Assembly (NCBI GenBank): GCA_001574975.1
Contig: KQ965755.1
Span: forward strand, 269,966 to 333,965
From: Gonapodya prolifera JEL478
Lineage: Eukaryota > Monoblepharomycota > Monoblepharidomycetes > Monoblepharidales > Gonapodyaceae
Length of the DNA: 64,000 bases
Direction: 5' to 3'
Part shown: piece by piece, positions 22,329 to 32,829 of the stretch
Position numbering within the stretch: position 1 is the first letter of the stretch
Layout of the letters: every line of letters begins with the position of its first letter
Translations under genes and position numbers: made by a program
The notes under the pieces: model-generated
Database searches by the model: none
The model's input: only the letters and a program-made list of their open reading frames with translations
Told to the model about the DNA's origin: nothing

Positions 22329-23434
22329 TTAGCCCCTACCCCTTCCTCGCCCACCCCTTCCACCACGCCCACCGCCACCGCGCCCACGTCCACGTCCACG
22401 ACCGCGCCCGCCTCGTTCGGATTCTGTGGGAGGGGGTGAGGTAGTGGTTAGACATATGACAATGGAGTTTGAGGAGCAAAGGTTTCCGTGTCCTTTGGCC
22501 ATTCCCATCCCGTCAGTCGGGAACATGATTCAACTCGATTCCTTTGTGCTTCGCTCGGCTTCGAAAGTATGACGAACGTGTGAGTCCACTCGACTCCTCT
22601 GTTCTTCGTTCTTCTTTGTTCCCTCTGACTCCGCAAATTCTCTCTCACTCCGCACATTCCCTCTTGCTTGGCATAGTTCCTGTGTCGCTCGCGCCTCGTT
22701 CTTTCCGTCTCGCCCTCCCGCACCCACCCCTGCCGACTCACCCTCCCTCTTCTTGGCCTTCAACTTTGGCGAATCATCAATCAACAACGTATCCAGCGGC
22801 AAACTCTCTGGCAAGATGACATAACGCAGACTGGCGCCCCTCACACTGAGCGTGTCGAGTTGCTGCGGCTCGCGCCCTTTCACGGTCATCTTGACAGCAC
22901 GCAGATGGGTGTTCATGGCGAGGTCGACGCCCGTGATTGTGCCGGCCACGACTGTGCCATTCTTGAGCTCGATGGTGACGGTTTCGTTGTGGCACTTTTG
23001 GAGGAATCTGGGTGCGGTGCGGTGGGGATGTGGGATGGGGGTGGGGTCACGTGAGCGAGTGGGGCGAGGTTGGGATGGAGAGGAGTGGGCGGAATGGGAT
23101 GGAAGGTAACGTGAGACAGTGATTCGAGAGGGATAAGTGCGAATACGACTGCTGCATGCCGGCTTCCATGCTCGACGGAATCGATCCGCAATTTGCCATT
23201 GCCCCATTTTTATCACTCCCCCCACTTCCCCCCTCCATTTTGCCACCTCATTTCTCTCTCTCCACCCGCCCTCTCCAAACTCGCCACCCGATTCCACGCC
23301 CTCTTCCCCACTACAACCACCTGTTTCCCTCAACCTCCCCCTGCCCCACCTCCGTCTTCCCCCCGCACTCGCATCCTCCCCGTCTCTCCTTTATCCCCTC
23401 TCCCTACTCCGTGCACGCACCTCACGAGCTTCAT
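22329..23434 (-). CDS. SMD1: Small nuclear ribonucleoprotein Sm D1, 124 aa
   Basis: Core Sm-ring protein of spliceosomal snRNPs. Exons: 23434-23421 (14 nt, MKLVR), 23007-22742, 22423-22329. Joined they read [20 protein letters not shown], then [20 protein letters not shown] (Sm1), and [20 protein letters not shown] (Sm2). The tail after KAKKRE is a GRGRGRG-type run (target for Arg methylation and nuclear import in Sm proteins). Intron 1 is 413 nt, by far the longest in a gene this small, and it is pyrimidine-rich on the opposite strand. The ATG is 123 bp from the divergent SRP14 ATG. Confidence 0.97.
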
Positions 23435-23557
23435 TTCTCTTTCTGCGCGTGTGCAAATTCGGTGGACGTGAGTTTGTTGGATGTCCGTGCACCGTGCACG
23501 TCCGCAGTACACGGGAATCGACCACGCAAGAGTGGGAGAAACAGTGCGCGCAAGGGG
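23435..23557. promoter_or_regulatory. 123-bp bidirectional promoter, SmD1 / SRP14
   Basis: It lies between the ATGs at 23434 (minus) and 23558 (plus) of two general RNP genes. Inferred from layout only. Confidence 0.55.
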
Positions 23558-24601
23558 ATGGTGCACCTGGACAACGATGCGGTGCGTGTTCTCGCGTGTG
23601 GAATCGCGCACGTTTTCTTCGCTCCTCGTGCACACGAATTGGCGTTCCTTTCTTTGCCTGCACTTCGACTCTGCACACCACAACACGGCTCACCCGCACC
23701 CGACACGCTGCAAACACGCCAGTTCCTCACACGCCTGGCGGAGTTTTTTGAGCAGACGAGGGAAAAGGGGACGGTGTTCATTACTATGAAACGATGTGAG
23801 CACCTTCGAACCCACACTTGCATCGTCACCCTCCAACCGCTCACTGCCCACTGCCCACCACCGCACACCAGTATCACACCGCCGCAAACAGAAACCCGCA
23901 CAACACAACCAGGACGCGTCTGCGGAACCCAGCGCGCTCGAACCACGCCGCTCCGCGTCGTCTTCACCTGCCAAACCCAAACCAACTCCCAACCCCTCCT
24001 CCACCTCCAAAAAACGCAAGCACCCCACCGCGCCCGCTTCCTCCGACTCCGACTCCGACGGATCCGACAACGACGCCGACCCCTCGGACATCCTCTCTGC
24101 CGGCGACGCGCCCTACGACCCCGCCGCAGAGTACCCCTGCATCCTCCGCGCCAAATGCGGAAAGAAGAAGCTCAGCACGGTGGTCAAGGCGGAGGCGTTC
24201 GAGATATTTCAGGAGCGGTATGGTGGGGTTGTGAGGGCGGGGATGGTGAGTGCAGTGGAGGGGTGGCGGGTTACGAGGTTTGGAGTGCGAAGCACGGAAG
24301 ACCGAGCTGTCCGAGGCCTTAACGCCGCTCGCTAGGCGCTGACCGAGGCCGTCGAGCGAAGCGAGACCCGAGGCCTAGGCACGAAGTACCAACCGACCTC
24401 GCTTTTGTTTCTGACACATGTCCCCTTCTCCTGCCGTAGGACTCGCTTAAGAAGAAAGACAAGGACAAGAAACCTGCCGGTCAGGCGCGGGGGGCCAAGA
24501 AGCAGAAGACTGCTGGAGGGGCGGGGGGTGCGGGAGGGGCGGGGGAGGGGAAGGGTGTTGCGAGTGGGGGTGGGAGTGGGGGAAAGCCCGCGACAGGGTG
24601 A
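23558..24601 (+). CDS. SRP14: Signal recognition particle 14 kDa subunit with a long internal insertion, 210 aa
   Basis: SRP14 pairs with SRP9 on the Alu domain of SRP RNA to slow elongation. Exons in phase: 23558-23581, 23723-23795, 23872-24245, 24440-24601. Residues 1-32 are MVHLDNDAFLTRLAEFFEQT...GTVFITMKR and the second half is YPCILRAKCGKKKLSTVV with EIFQERYGGVVRAGM. Between them is an insertion of about 85 residues that is Ser/Pro/Asp-rich (SSDSDSDGSDNDADPSD), in the loop that is short in animals. The tail is Lys-rich and then Gly-rich, as in other SRP14 proteins. Intron 3 contains GC-rich repeat-like sequence related to that at 59.9-60.2 kb. Confidence 0.95.
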
Positions 24602-24991
24602 ATGGGTGATTTGGAGTGTGGGGTCGTTCGGGTGGCAGGTGGGACGTGAGGGTACATAGGGCGACGTACTGTTGTACAATGTACGAAAAAGATACCCGCA
24701 GCGAAGGTGTTTGCAATTTGCACTTTTTCGACCCAGTTGTGTGATTGGAATTCAGTGGAAACTGGTCCATCGTCTCACCCGAGGGGCAAAGACATCATTG
24801 CTTTGTTGTAAAGGAAGTTAGCGGAGACATTGGTTAAAAGTCGTTAGAATCCATTTAGAACCTTCGTACGGACGTCAAAAAAACTACCGATACTGACTGT
24901 GGATTCATTGCGACCAACTAACCCCCGACAAGACTAGCACACCTTCCAACTTCCAAGGTCCGAAGATCTCCAGAGCTCGTAATTTGGAACT
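24602..24991. other. Intergenic, no gene seen
   Basis: Short open frames here have no family signal. It contains the SRP14 3' flank. Confidence 0.5.
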
Positions 24992-25204
24992 CTATTTCGC
25001 ACGCCGACCACTCCTTGGACGAATGCGCCTCTTTTTCTGTACCTCCAACACTGCTTTGCGCTCCTCCACACCCAAATCGTAAAAAATGTGACCTGTGAAT
25101 TGCAAGGGGTGATTCGGGACGAGAGGGGTTTCTTTGAAGAAGCCTAAGCCGTCGGCACCTGTGAGGGAGCGCAGCTCGATGACTCGAGTGATGCTCGTGA
25201 CATG
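24992..25204 (-). CDS. Coding-like fragment of unknown function
   Basis: An open stretch preceded by a possible acceptor (CTGTAG) reads THVTSITR-like start, then LTGADGLGFFKETPLVPNHP, LQFTGHIFYDLGVEERKAVL and a basic end (KKRRIRPRSGRRAK) to TAG at 24992-24994. Composition looks like a real C-terminal exon. No upstream exon could be joined with confidence (a candidate ATG lies near 25282). I do not recognise it. Confidence 0.4.
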   Translation of the reverse strand, partial: HVTSITRVIELRSLTGADGLGFFKETPLVPNHPLQFTGHIFYDLGVEERKAVLEVQKKRRIRPRSGRRAK

Positions 25205-25618
25205 AGGCTACAGGAATTTTGAGGGGAGGACCAGCGCAGTTTCTGTCCGCAAAGGCGGACCAATTTTCCCAAAAATTGATCATCCCGCACACCAGCTAGT
25301 AAACACCGATCTTTGTCTCACTTCTAACAGCTGCGACAATAAAAAATTATGTGATAGTGTCATCGGTACACTCATAAACTCTCGAGTCTTTGCTTGTAAC
25401 TCATTTTACATGTGTCTGACAGAAAAATGGAAGTGCCCCAAATTCTATTTACTTTCTCTAGCTGAAGATCAATTCGGACTAGGTCAATGCCTTTCATTGC
25501 GAAGAGTCCATAGAGTACAGTTACATTGTAGCATGGAAGTAAATGCGTATGTCACACTCATTTTTCCAACTATCCAACGGCCTGGATGACAATCTGTCAC
25601 GACCCGATCACGACACCG
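25205..25618. other. Intergenic, AT-richer, no gene seen
   Basis: Lower GC than its neighbours, no long frame; it probably holds the 3' flank of the HEAT-like gene and an upstream part of the fragment at 24992. Confidence 0.5.
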
Positions 25619-28108
25619 CTACTCCTCACCGAGGATACCACCAGCACCCATCTCTTTCACGGCCCTCAAATCAGCAGCCAGCCTCGCCTTCATCGCCTGC
25701 GCTTCCTCCCCGCCAACCACCTTGGCCTCCTTCTCCACGCTCTCCCTCACCACACTCACAGCCGCCCTCAACTGCCTCCCCACACTCTCAATGGCGTCCT
25801 TTGCTCGCGAGTCCTGCGTCCCCTTCGCCTGTTTCTCCATCGCCGCCTTGAACCCAATCCACCCACGAGACGCCAGCGCGAGTATACTGCCGGCATGCAC
25901 GGCGATCCGCGGGGCGCACGACGCGCACAGGGCGTGCAACGTGCGGGACAAGGCGTCCATAAGTGTGGCGTCAGAAGCGTGGATCTGCACGACGCGGTGC
26001 AGACCTTCGAGGAGGGGACTCGCGTGGCGTACTGTAAACGGGCTCGCGAGCTCAAGCAATCGCGGGGCCGGGTCCAGGATCCCGGCAATGACTTGCGCGG
26101 GTTTGGCGCCCGTGGCGAAGTGAAGGCCTCTGAGCACGCCGTCCCTTATCACCCTTTCCAACCCGTCGTAGTAAGGTTCCGAGAACTGCGCCTCCCCCGC
26201 CACGACCGCGCTCGTTGCTGCTCCGATCGCGGCAGACACGAGCGCAGGGTGGTCGTAGTATGTCGACGCCGTCAGTGCGGCGTCTAGGACGAGCGCGGGG
26301 ATGTTGTGAGCGCGGAGTGTTGCAGCGGGGGTGTTGAGGAGGACGTGTGAGAGGGAGCGTAGGGCGGAGAGTTTGATGGGTGGATTTGGGGCGTCGAGGA
26401 GAGTCAGAAGTGGGGGGAGGAGCGTGGAGAGGTGGGGGTGGAGGAAAGGGTGCTGAGTGACGTTGGTTGGTTATAGGGCATTGGTATTGGGTCAGCCTGG
26501 CGATACGACAACAAGCGCATGAAGCAGACAACCCACCTTCACCTGTCCCACACACCACTCAAGCACGGTCACCGTCTCTGGCCTGTCCGTCCTCCACTCC
26601 TCTCTATCCTCCTCTTCCCTCGCCTGTCGCGCCGCCGGGGCACCACCACCTTTCCCCTTCCCAAACACGGGTCTGACCGCCTGGTCCAGAACCTCCCCGA
26701 GCACATACTCCACAACATGATGCGCGTCTGAGATTTTATGCCCGTGGTGGTGCCCTGTGGACTCGCCGCTCTTCTTCGGGGACGACGTTGGAGTCCCGAG
26801 CTGCACCCCTACCAAATGGGGTACAATGCCCGCAAGCACGTCCGCGGCTTTTTCCCTCGCGGCTTGGTCGCACCATCGGTTCGTTGCGTCGCCTAGGCTC
26901 GCTGCACATGCGGCGACGAGGGCCGCTAGGGTGGGTTTCTGTGAGGGGAGGGCAAGGACGGAGGGAGTGGGAGTGTCAGCGAGGTCGAGCTCGGATTCAA
27001 GAGAGCGGAGCGTGAGGAGAAGGATCGTGTGGGTGAGGGAGGTGACATGGCGGGCGTGTGTGGCGAGGTGGTGGAAGGCTGCGTCGGTGGGTTCTGTTCG
27101 GACGGAAGAGGTAAACATCCAACATTGCTTCACCGTGATGGGGACTCCAAACCCCAGAGCACACCTGGATCCCCCACTTGCCACCTCGCAAACTCTTTGG
27201 GCACTCGCAAAGTCCCCGCGACGAACGTGAGGAACTCCGGTACCGAAACGGGCACAATGACATCCGGGTCCCCAGGTTGGTTTCTCACGGTCTCGACATT
27301 GGAGCTGGGTAGCTCCGAGGGGAGGTTTGGGTTCCGCGAGTCTGTGTCCAGAGCTTCTCCGTAGGCTTTGTAGCACGTCAACAGGACTTGTAGGAGGTGC
27401 TCTTTGAGAGCGCGGTATTCCTGCGAGGAGAGCCGAGATGATTCGAAGCTGTCGTAGTCATTGCTTGGAGTTCAACAGGACCCTACATACCTGAAGCAAG
27501 TCATCATCTGTCTTCTTGCTTCGACTTTCCACGCTCTCGATTGCCATCTTCGCAACCCCATTGAGATGATTCAACGACTGCACGGACTTCCCCACTTCTT
27601 TTGTCACACCGACCACAATCTGCCTCGAAATCGTCTGTCCAGACTTAACCGAACGGTGCCTATGCACCCCAAGCCTGTCCCTGTCCCCCGGCGTCGGTGG
27701 GGGAGTGTCCAGCGTGGTCTCAAGGGAGAGAAACTTCGACGTGGTTCGAAGCAGCGAGTCGCAAAACGTCTTTGAGGAGAGAAGCTCGACGGGGTTGTCG
27801 TGGATCGTCCCAATCAGGCCGAACAAGGAGGCTTCTGACACCGACGACGCGCGCCGGCTGCTGCGCGCGGGATCGACCGTGCTGGGGGATCCTGGAGCCG
27901 AAACGGGGCGGATTGACTCGACGAGCTGGTCGAAACGGGTGGTGAAGACGGGTGACACAGAGCTGCTCACAGCTGAGTTTGGGAGACAAGAAGACGCACC
28001 GTGATTCCGCGGGTGAGCGCGGAAGAATCGCGCGAGGTATGCGCGGTGGCGGCCATGCGAGGCGGTTTGGGTTTGGGGTTGGTAAGCCGGTTTTTTATGT
28101 TCCGGCAT
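25619..28108 (-). CDS. Large helical (HEAT/ARM-like) protein, possibly Tti2-related, about 754 aa
   Basis: Four exons join in phase: 28108-27491, 27420-27165, 27093-26537, 26452-25619. The N-terminal 80 residues are basic and Ser/Pro-rich. Helical repeats follow, e.g. EYRALKEHLLQVLLTCYKAY, TSLTHTILLLTLRSLESEL, and HPHLSTLLPPLLTLLDAPNP with IKLSALRSLSHVLLNTPAAT, the latter like the HEAT region of Tti2 (Telo2-interacting, TTT complex). The C-terminus is Ala-rich and helical. The Tti2 call rests on that one block and the protein is longer than known Tti2, so treat the function as open. An alternative ATG lies at about 28055. Confidence 0.75.
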
Positions 28109-28404
28109 ATGTCGGGTGGGCTACGTTGGTCCCTGAATCAGCAATTCAACCGATACTCGAGTACATTTTTCTTTCGTGGCCAAGACTCCTACACTAATGA
28201 GCTTTGATATCAACTACAAAAATGTACTTTAGGGTGGTGGGGGTGGATTGTTGTTGCTGGAATATTCAAAGAAGTTACTCGGATCAAGATATCGAACTCG
28301 AAATGTCAGCAATAATGCTGAATTTGTGTCCAATGAAGTAGGACTGCAATATTCGATACCTTCAATTGGGTACAAATCATTGAAACAGCACGCATTCCGT
28401 AAAT
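28109..28404. promoter_or_regulatory. Divergent intergenic region, HEAT-like gene / TXNDC9
   Basis: 296 bp between two head-to-head genes. No distinct motif was noticed besides an AT-rich middle. Confidence 0.4.
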
Positions 28405-29474
28405 ATGGCAACCACTGCATCGTAAGCACCGCCCGAGCTAGTTCTTCTCGAGCGCCAAGACACTATCTACGTCTCCTTCCAGGGAAAGACCCGATACGCC
28501 CGAGCGGGAAGACAGATACGACGATGAAGACGACATTTTCAAGGAGCTCGAACGAGGTATGATTCGGGGCCTGGGGGCGGAGTCACCGGTCCGTTTCGAC
28601 TCCTGTAGTGATAAACGACTTCTTCTTGCCGCTCTGCTGTCTGTTTGGTGTTGGCGTCGTCTTCTCCGCCGGGATGGTCACGGACTTTTTGTCAGAGGAC
28701 GACTACGAATCTGCCGTGCTGCGGGAGCGACGGTTAAAGGAACTTCAACGACAGTGAGGAGTGCTTTGGTGTGTCGTCGGGAGAAGGCGCTTCCTCACGC
28801 CGTTCGTTCTCTAGAAAGGAGCTTTTGGAATCGCTCAACGCATCGTCTCGCGGAACCTACGAGACGCTTCAAAGGGATAGAGAGGTTCTGAAAGCTACCA
28901 CGACGGAAAAATACTGTGTTGTGCATTTCGGACATAAGGAGTTCCGGCGGTGTCAAATAGTGGACAAGCACCTCGAAGTGAGCTTGACCGTGCCTCGGCC
29001 TCGACTTGAGACGCGTTCTGACTTACCTCGCCCTCTTGGCTAGATTCTGGCAAGAAAGCACCTTCGTACACGATTTGTCAAGGTGGATGTTGGCAACGCC
29101 CCGTTCCTCGTCGAGAGGCTTAAGGTGCAGGTGCTGCCGTGTGTCGCTTGCTTCGTGGATGGGGTCGAGGTGGACCGGTAAGCTTCCTTGTCGTGTGCTC
29201 ACCACGAGAAATTGTGCTACAGTGTCCTCTTTTCCGTTCGACACTCTCCTCTTCCTCCGACCACCATTTCAGAATAATTGGTTTCGAAGAGCTCGGCAAC
29301 ACCGACAATTTCACAACCCCCATTTTCGAACGGCGACTATCCGCGAAGAACGTCATTAAGCTATCGTACAAGAGCGACGAGGAGGAGGAGATGGAATCGA
29401 ACAGGAGGAAGAAGGGAGCGGGGAGGGGTATTTTGGGATTCCCGGAAGAGAACAGCGATAACGAAGATGATTGA
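28405..29474 (+). CDS. TXNDC9: Thioredoxin-fold phosducin-like protein, TXNDC9/Plp1 type, 215 aa
   Basis: Co-chaperone of CCT that helps fold tubulin and actin. Exons in phase: 28405-28421 (17 nt), 28483-28556, 28696-28753, 28815-28977, 29044-29177, 29273-29474. Acidic N-terminus (DRYDDEDDIFKELE), helix ESAVLRERRLKELQRQ, then thioredoxin fold: YCVVHFGHKEFRRCQIVDKH with the single Cys typical of TXNDC9, RTRFVKVDVGNAPFLVERLK, VLPCVACFVDGVEVDRIIGF, ELGNTDNFTT, ending in an acidic tail (EENSDNEDD). Length is near the animal protein (226). Confidence 0.95.
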
Positions 29475-29624
29475 ACCTAATGCATATATATATTGTTTTC
29501 TCTTGACGTTATGAATGTTTCTGCCTGACGAAAACATTCTGCTTCGGTCAGCACCTCCTCAGCCTGCGAAAGCCTCCCACTCTGCCACCCACCTCTCCAC
29601 CCACGCTCCTCTGGCAGACGCTCC

Positions 29625-31829
29625 ATGCCACCTTCGCGGACCAAATTTTTCGTCGGCTGTCTGGGTCTGACGGCTCTCCTGAGCCCCCTTGCCGCCGGTG
29701 AGCCACGGCTGATCTTCTCCGCTTCACCGCCTATCTCGGACGCTGACTGAGGCTCAAACGAAACGATGGAACTGCACATGGGAATAAGGCCTTTCCCGCC
29801 TTGAGGTGAGTCGTGAACCCTGGTCCCTGCGACCCGTTTCAATTAAGGTGACGAAAATTAATTTCGGTTTCGCCCCTTCGTCACAAGCCCGCAACGGGTA
29901 TGATGGTCGGAATGTACGAGTCAACGTACGACTTTCCTGTACGTCAACACTATCTTTGCTTGCTTGGGAACACGAGACACTTACCGAGTGAATGAATGAA
30001 TGTCGCACAAACCGCAAATGCCAGGCCACGATATACAGTTCGAAAGCGCGCTTCGACAACTACACGCAAGATTTCGGATGGGATCCATCGTGAGCACCAG
30101 TCATTTCTTGTGACCACAATATTACAAGAGGCGAATTACTTTCCAATTCCACAAGGGTGATGCATGTTTTCGGCAACCTGCCTTTCCGAGATGGATACGA
30201 CATACCCCTCTTGGTGAGCATTCCTGACACTACGTCTCTTCGCCAATCCTTCCACGACTTCGCCTTTCAATCCAACTCCAATTCCTGATTATCCACTCCA
30301 CAGACCGACTTCCTTACTCGCTGCGCCGAACGCGGCATCGTCGCCCTCACGTCCATGGAACCATGGCAAGGCCTCGACAACGTCACCGACTCCGTTGCCG
30401 CCACATTCGCCGACCTGTGCGCCCGCTTCGAGCCCGGAAACTTCACCAACGGACCCGGAACCGCTTGTCTGGTCCGCTTCGCGCTCGAGTTCAACGGGCC
30501 ATTCCACCCGGTCTGGATGTGGCAGCCCACGGCGCACAAGGCGGCGTTTCGGAGAGTCGCCAATGCGCTCCACTCCAGGACCAAGCTGGCAGGGATCATG
30601 TGGGGGCCGAATTCGGGGCTGGGATATCCGTGGGCGTTTCAATTGGATCCCAACAACCTTGCCACGTTGTCTGCGACGGATCGCGCGGCGCTTGATACCA
30701 ACAAAGATGGGAAAATTGGTGAGTAGCTATATATTCTGTTTGCAGTCATCGATTGCTGAACTAATACATACTCAAACTTTCGACAGATAACAATGACGAC
30801 CCTTACCAACCTTGGTGGCCCGGTGCGGAATACGTTGACTGGATCGCCATGACCGGTATGTCCGGAGTCCTCTTTAGTGTCTAATTCTCTTTTAGATTCT
30901 CAGACGTTAAACCTGCTTCACGCCCCCACAGCCAAGCACTGGAACACTGACATGAACGTGGAAGCCCCCGCCCAACTTCTCAACACTCTCATCGACTCCT
31001 CCTACGCCGGGGGCACCATTCAAAGCTTCTACCAAACGTACGCAGTTGGTTACAACCTTCCCATGGCCATGCCGGACACTGGAGCGACATACGTGGCTGC
31101 GAACCCCGGCGTTTCTGGCGTCGTGGTCAAGGGGAGCTGGATGGAGCAGCTGTACAATACGGGAAACACGTACAATTTCGGGACGTATCAGAGTCAAGTG
31201 CCGCATCTCCTCCCGAGTGGAGCTATTGACCCTGCGTATGCGAGCAATATTGCGACGAAGTTCCCGTTGATGAAGATGATTAACGTAAGTACACGCACTT
31301 GGACGCTCTCATCCTGCAATTTGTCATTGATTGATCTTTTGCTCCACACCGGGATTCCACACAGTTATACAACCACTACGTCCTCGACGACTACTCACAG
31401 AAACTAATAGACTGGTCGATCCGCTCACACCCTCTCAACCAGTCCGCAACAGACCAATCGCAGGCTCTCCTGACCATCTTCCGAACCCTCGTCTCCCCAC
31501 AAAACCAAGTCAACGGACAACAGTACTTCGTCAACCGCGACAGACTCATCCAGCTCGGTATTCTTACTGGTGCGGACTACACGAAAATACCTCAGACGGT
31601 TACGTCAAGCGTTCCGACCCCAACTGGATCTGCTGGCGCGCCAGCCCCGGCGGCGACCGCTGGCTCTCCGACCGTCAGTGGCGCCGCGGCACCCTCCGCG
31701 TCGAACACTTCCACGGCCACACCTGCTTCCGCCGCCGGGTCCAAGCCCGGCCGGGGTCACGCACAAGCGCAGACGTTGTTGGGCGGCATTATCGGATTCA
31801 CGTTCCTCGCCATCGCGGCCCTTGCTTAA
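29625..31829 (+). CDS. Secreted GPI-anchored glycoside hydrolase, GH26-like, 527 aa
   Basis: Probably a cell-surface beta-mannanase-type or related glycosidase. Exons in phase: 29625-29697, 29789-29805, 29848-29938, 30047-30089, 30156-30213, 30304-30718, 30787-30855, 30932-31284, 31365-31829. Signal peptide MPPSRTKFFVGCLGLTALLS. The catalytic-domain pattern GIVALTSMEPWQGL, CLVRFALEFNGPFHPVWMWQ (candidate acid/base Glu in LEFN) and AGIMWGPNSGLGYPW resembles GH26. An EF-hand-like DTNKDGKIDNNDDPY follows. The C-terminus is a Ser/Thr/Pro/Ala linker and a hydrophobic GPI-type tail (GGIIGFTFLAIAALA). Exons 2-4 were set by splice phase rather than homology and are less sure. Family assignment is moderate. 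Confidence 0.85.
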
Positions 31830-32829
31830 TGGGACCGACCATAGGAACGCTTTTATCTCCGAAAAAGATTCATTACCCAGTATTTATACAATACAACATT
31901 GCCTGTTTGCAGCGGTTGCCTTGTGTGCGCCCTTTAATACCAAAGCAGCGGAGGACTCGACAAGGAGAACGCAGCCCAGGCTCAGTGAGACGCAGGTCTA
32001 TCGCTCTCATGTCGTTGCTGCTAAAACCCGACTTTCGAGAAGTATGGTCGGGTCACCATAGTAAAACGGCACTTTGACAGCCACCCCGAAATGGAGGATG
32101 GGACCTCAGTACAAGGACCTTCTACTAAACTGACGATTACAGAGATTGCAAGTGGTCAGGTCACCGAAAAGGTCCTTGTCCGACAAGAGAAACCCGCCAA
32201 ACGAGGAATCCTCCAAAAGTCCTCCTCCCAGGCACTTCCGGCCCCCATCCTGCCTCTAGTCTCGCCATAATTATGTTCGCTTCCTTAATACGGGTGGAAC
32301 ATACCGGCCAGGCGTGAGCCCAGCCGAGAACCCAACCGATCAGAGGACGCGTGTCTGCTCTTGCGCCGCTTGGAAGCACCGGTCCCAATCACTTAGAGAC
32401 AGATGTATATTGCCGTCGCGTGGGATAGTATTTGGGAGAAGCATTCAATCAATATGACTGAGTAACTTCGTATGGAAGAAGAGAAAATTGGGGCTTTAAA
32501 AGCACTGCCGTGGTCGTGCACGGGCCACTCTCTTGGAATCCTCAAACCGTCTTCAGTTCCACGAATAGAAGAAACGACTCCACTTTACGCCTTCTCGGGA
32601 GTAGAAAGGGAAGAACTACTTGACTTAAGCTATGTGTTATTTGTCTGAATAGGGGGCCAAAGTCAGGTGGGCTCCTACTCTAGGAAATTTAAGAGCGATA
32701 CTCTTGTATTGATGTACAGAGAGTCGGGAGTACCCTTGGGAAGAATGAATTCCTTTTTTCTTTTGACTGCAGATTATCCTGGAATTCTGCCCAACCTTTT
32801 CTGTCACTTCCCAGGTCCGCTCGCCAACG
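31830..32829. other. Intergenic, about 1 kb, no gene seen
   Basis: Only short frames without family signal. Compared with most gaps in the window it is long; it may hold 3' and 5' UTRs of the flanking genes. Confidence 0.5.

Noticed and set aside
22530-23333. 267-codon minus-strand frame as an N-terminally extended SmD1
   Set aside because: The extension is intron sequence; a 14-nt exon encoding MKLVR at 23434-23421 splices in phase and gives the canonical Sm D1 start.
23796-24335. 179-codon open frame starting MSTFEPTLASS as a separate gene
   Set aside because: It is SRP14 exon 3 in the same frame plus flanking intron sequence; the true start is on the 24-nt exon at 23558.
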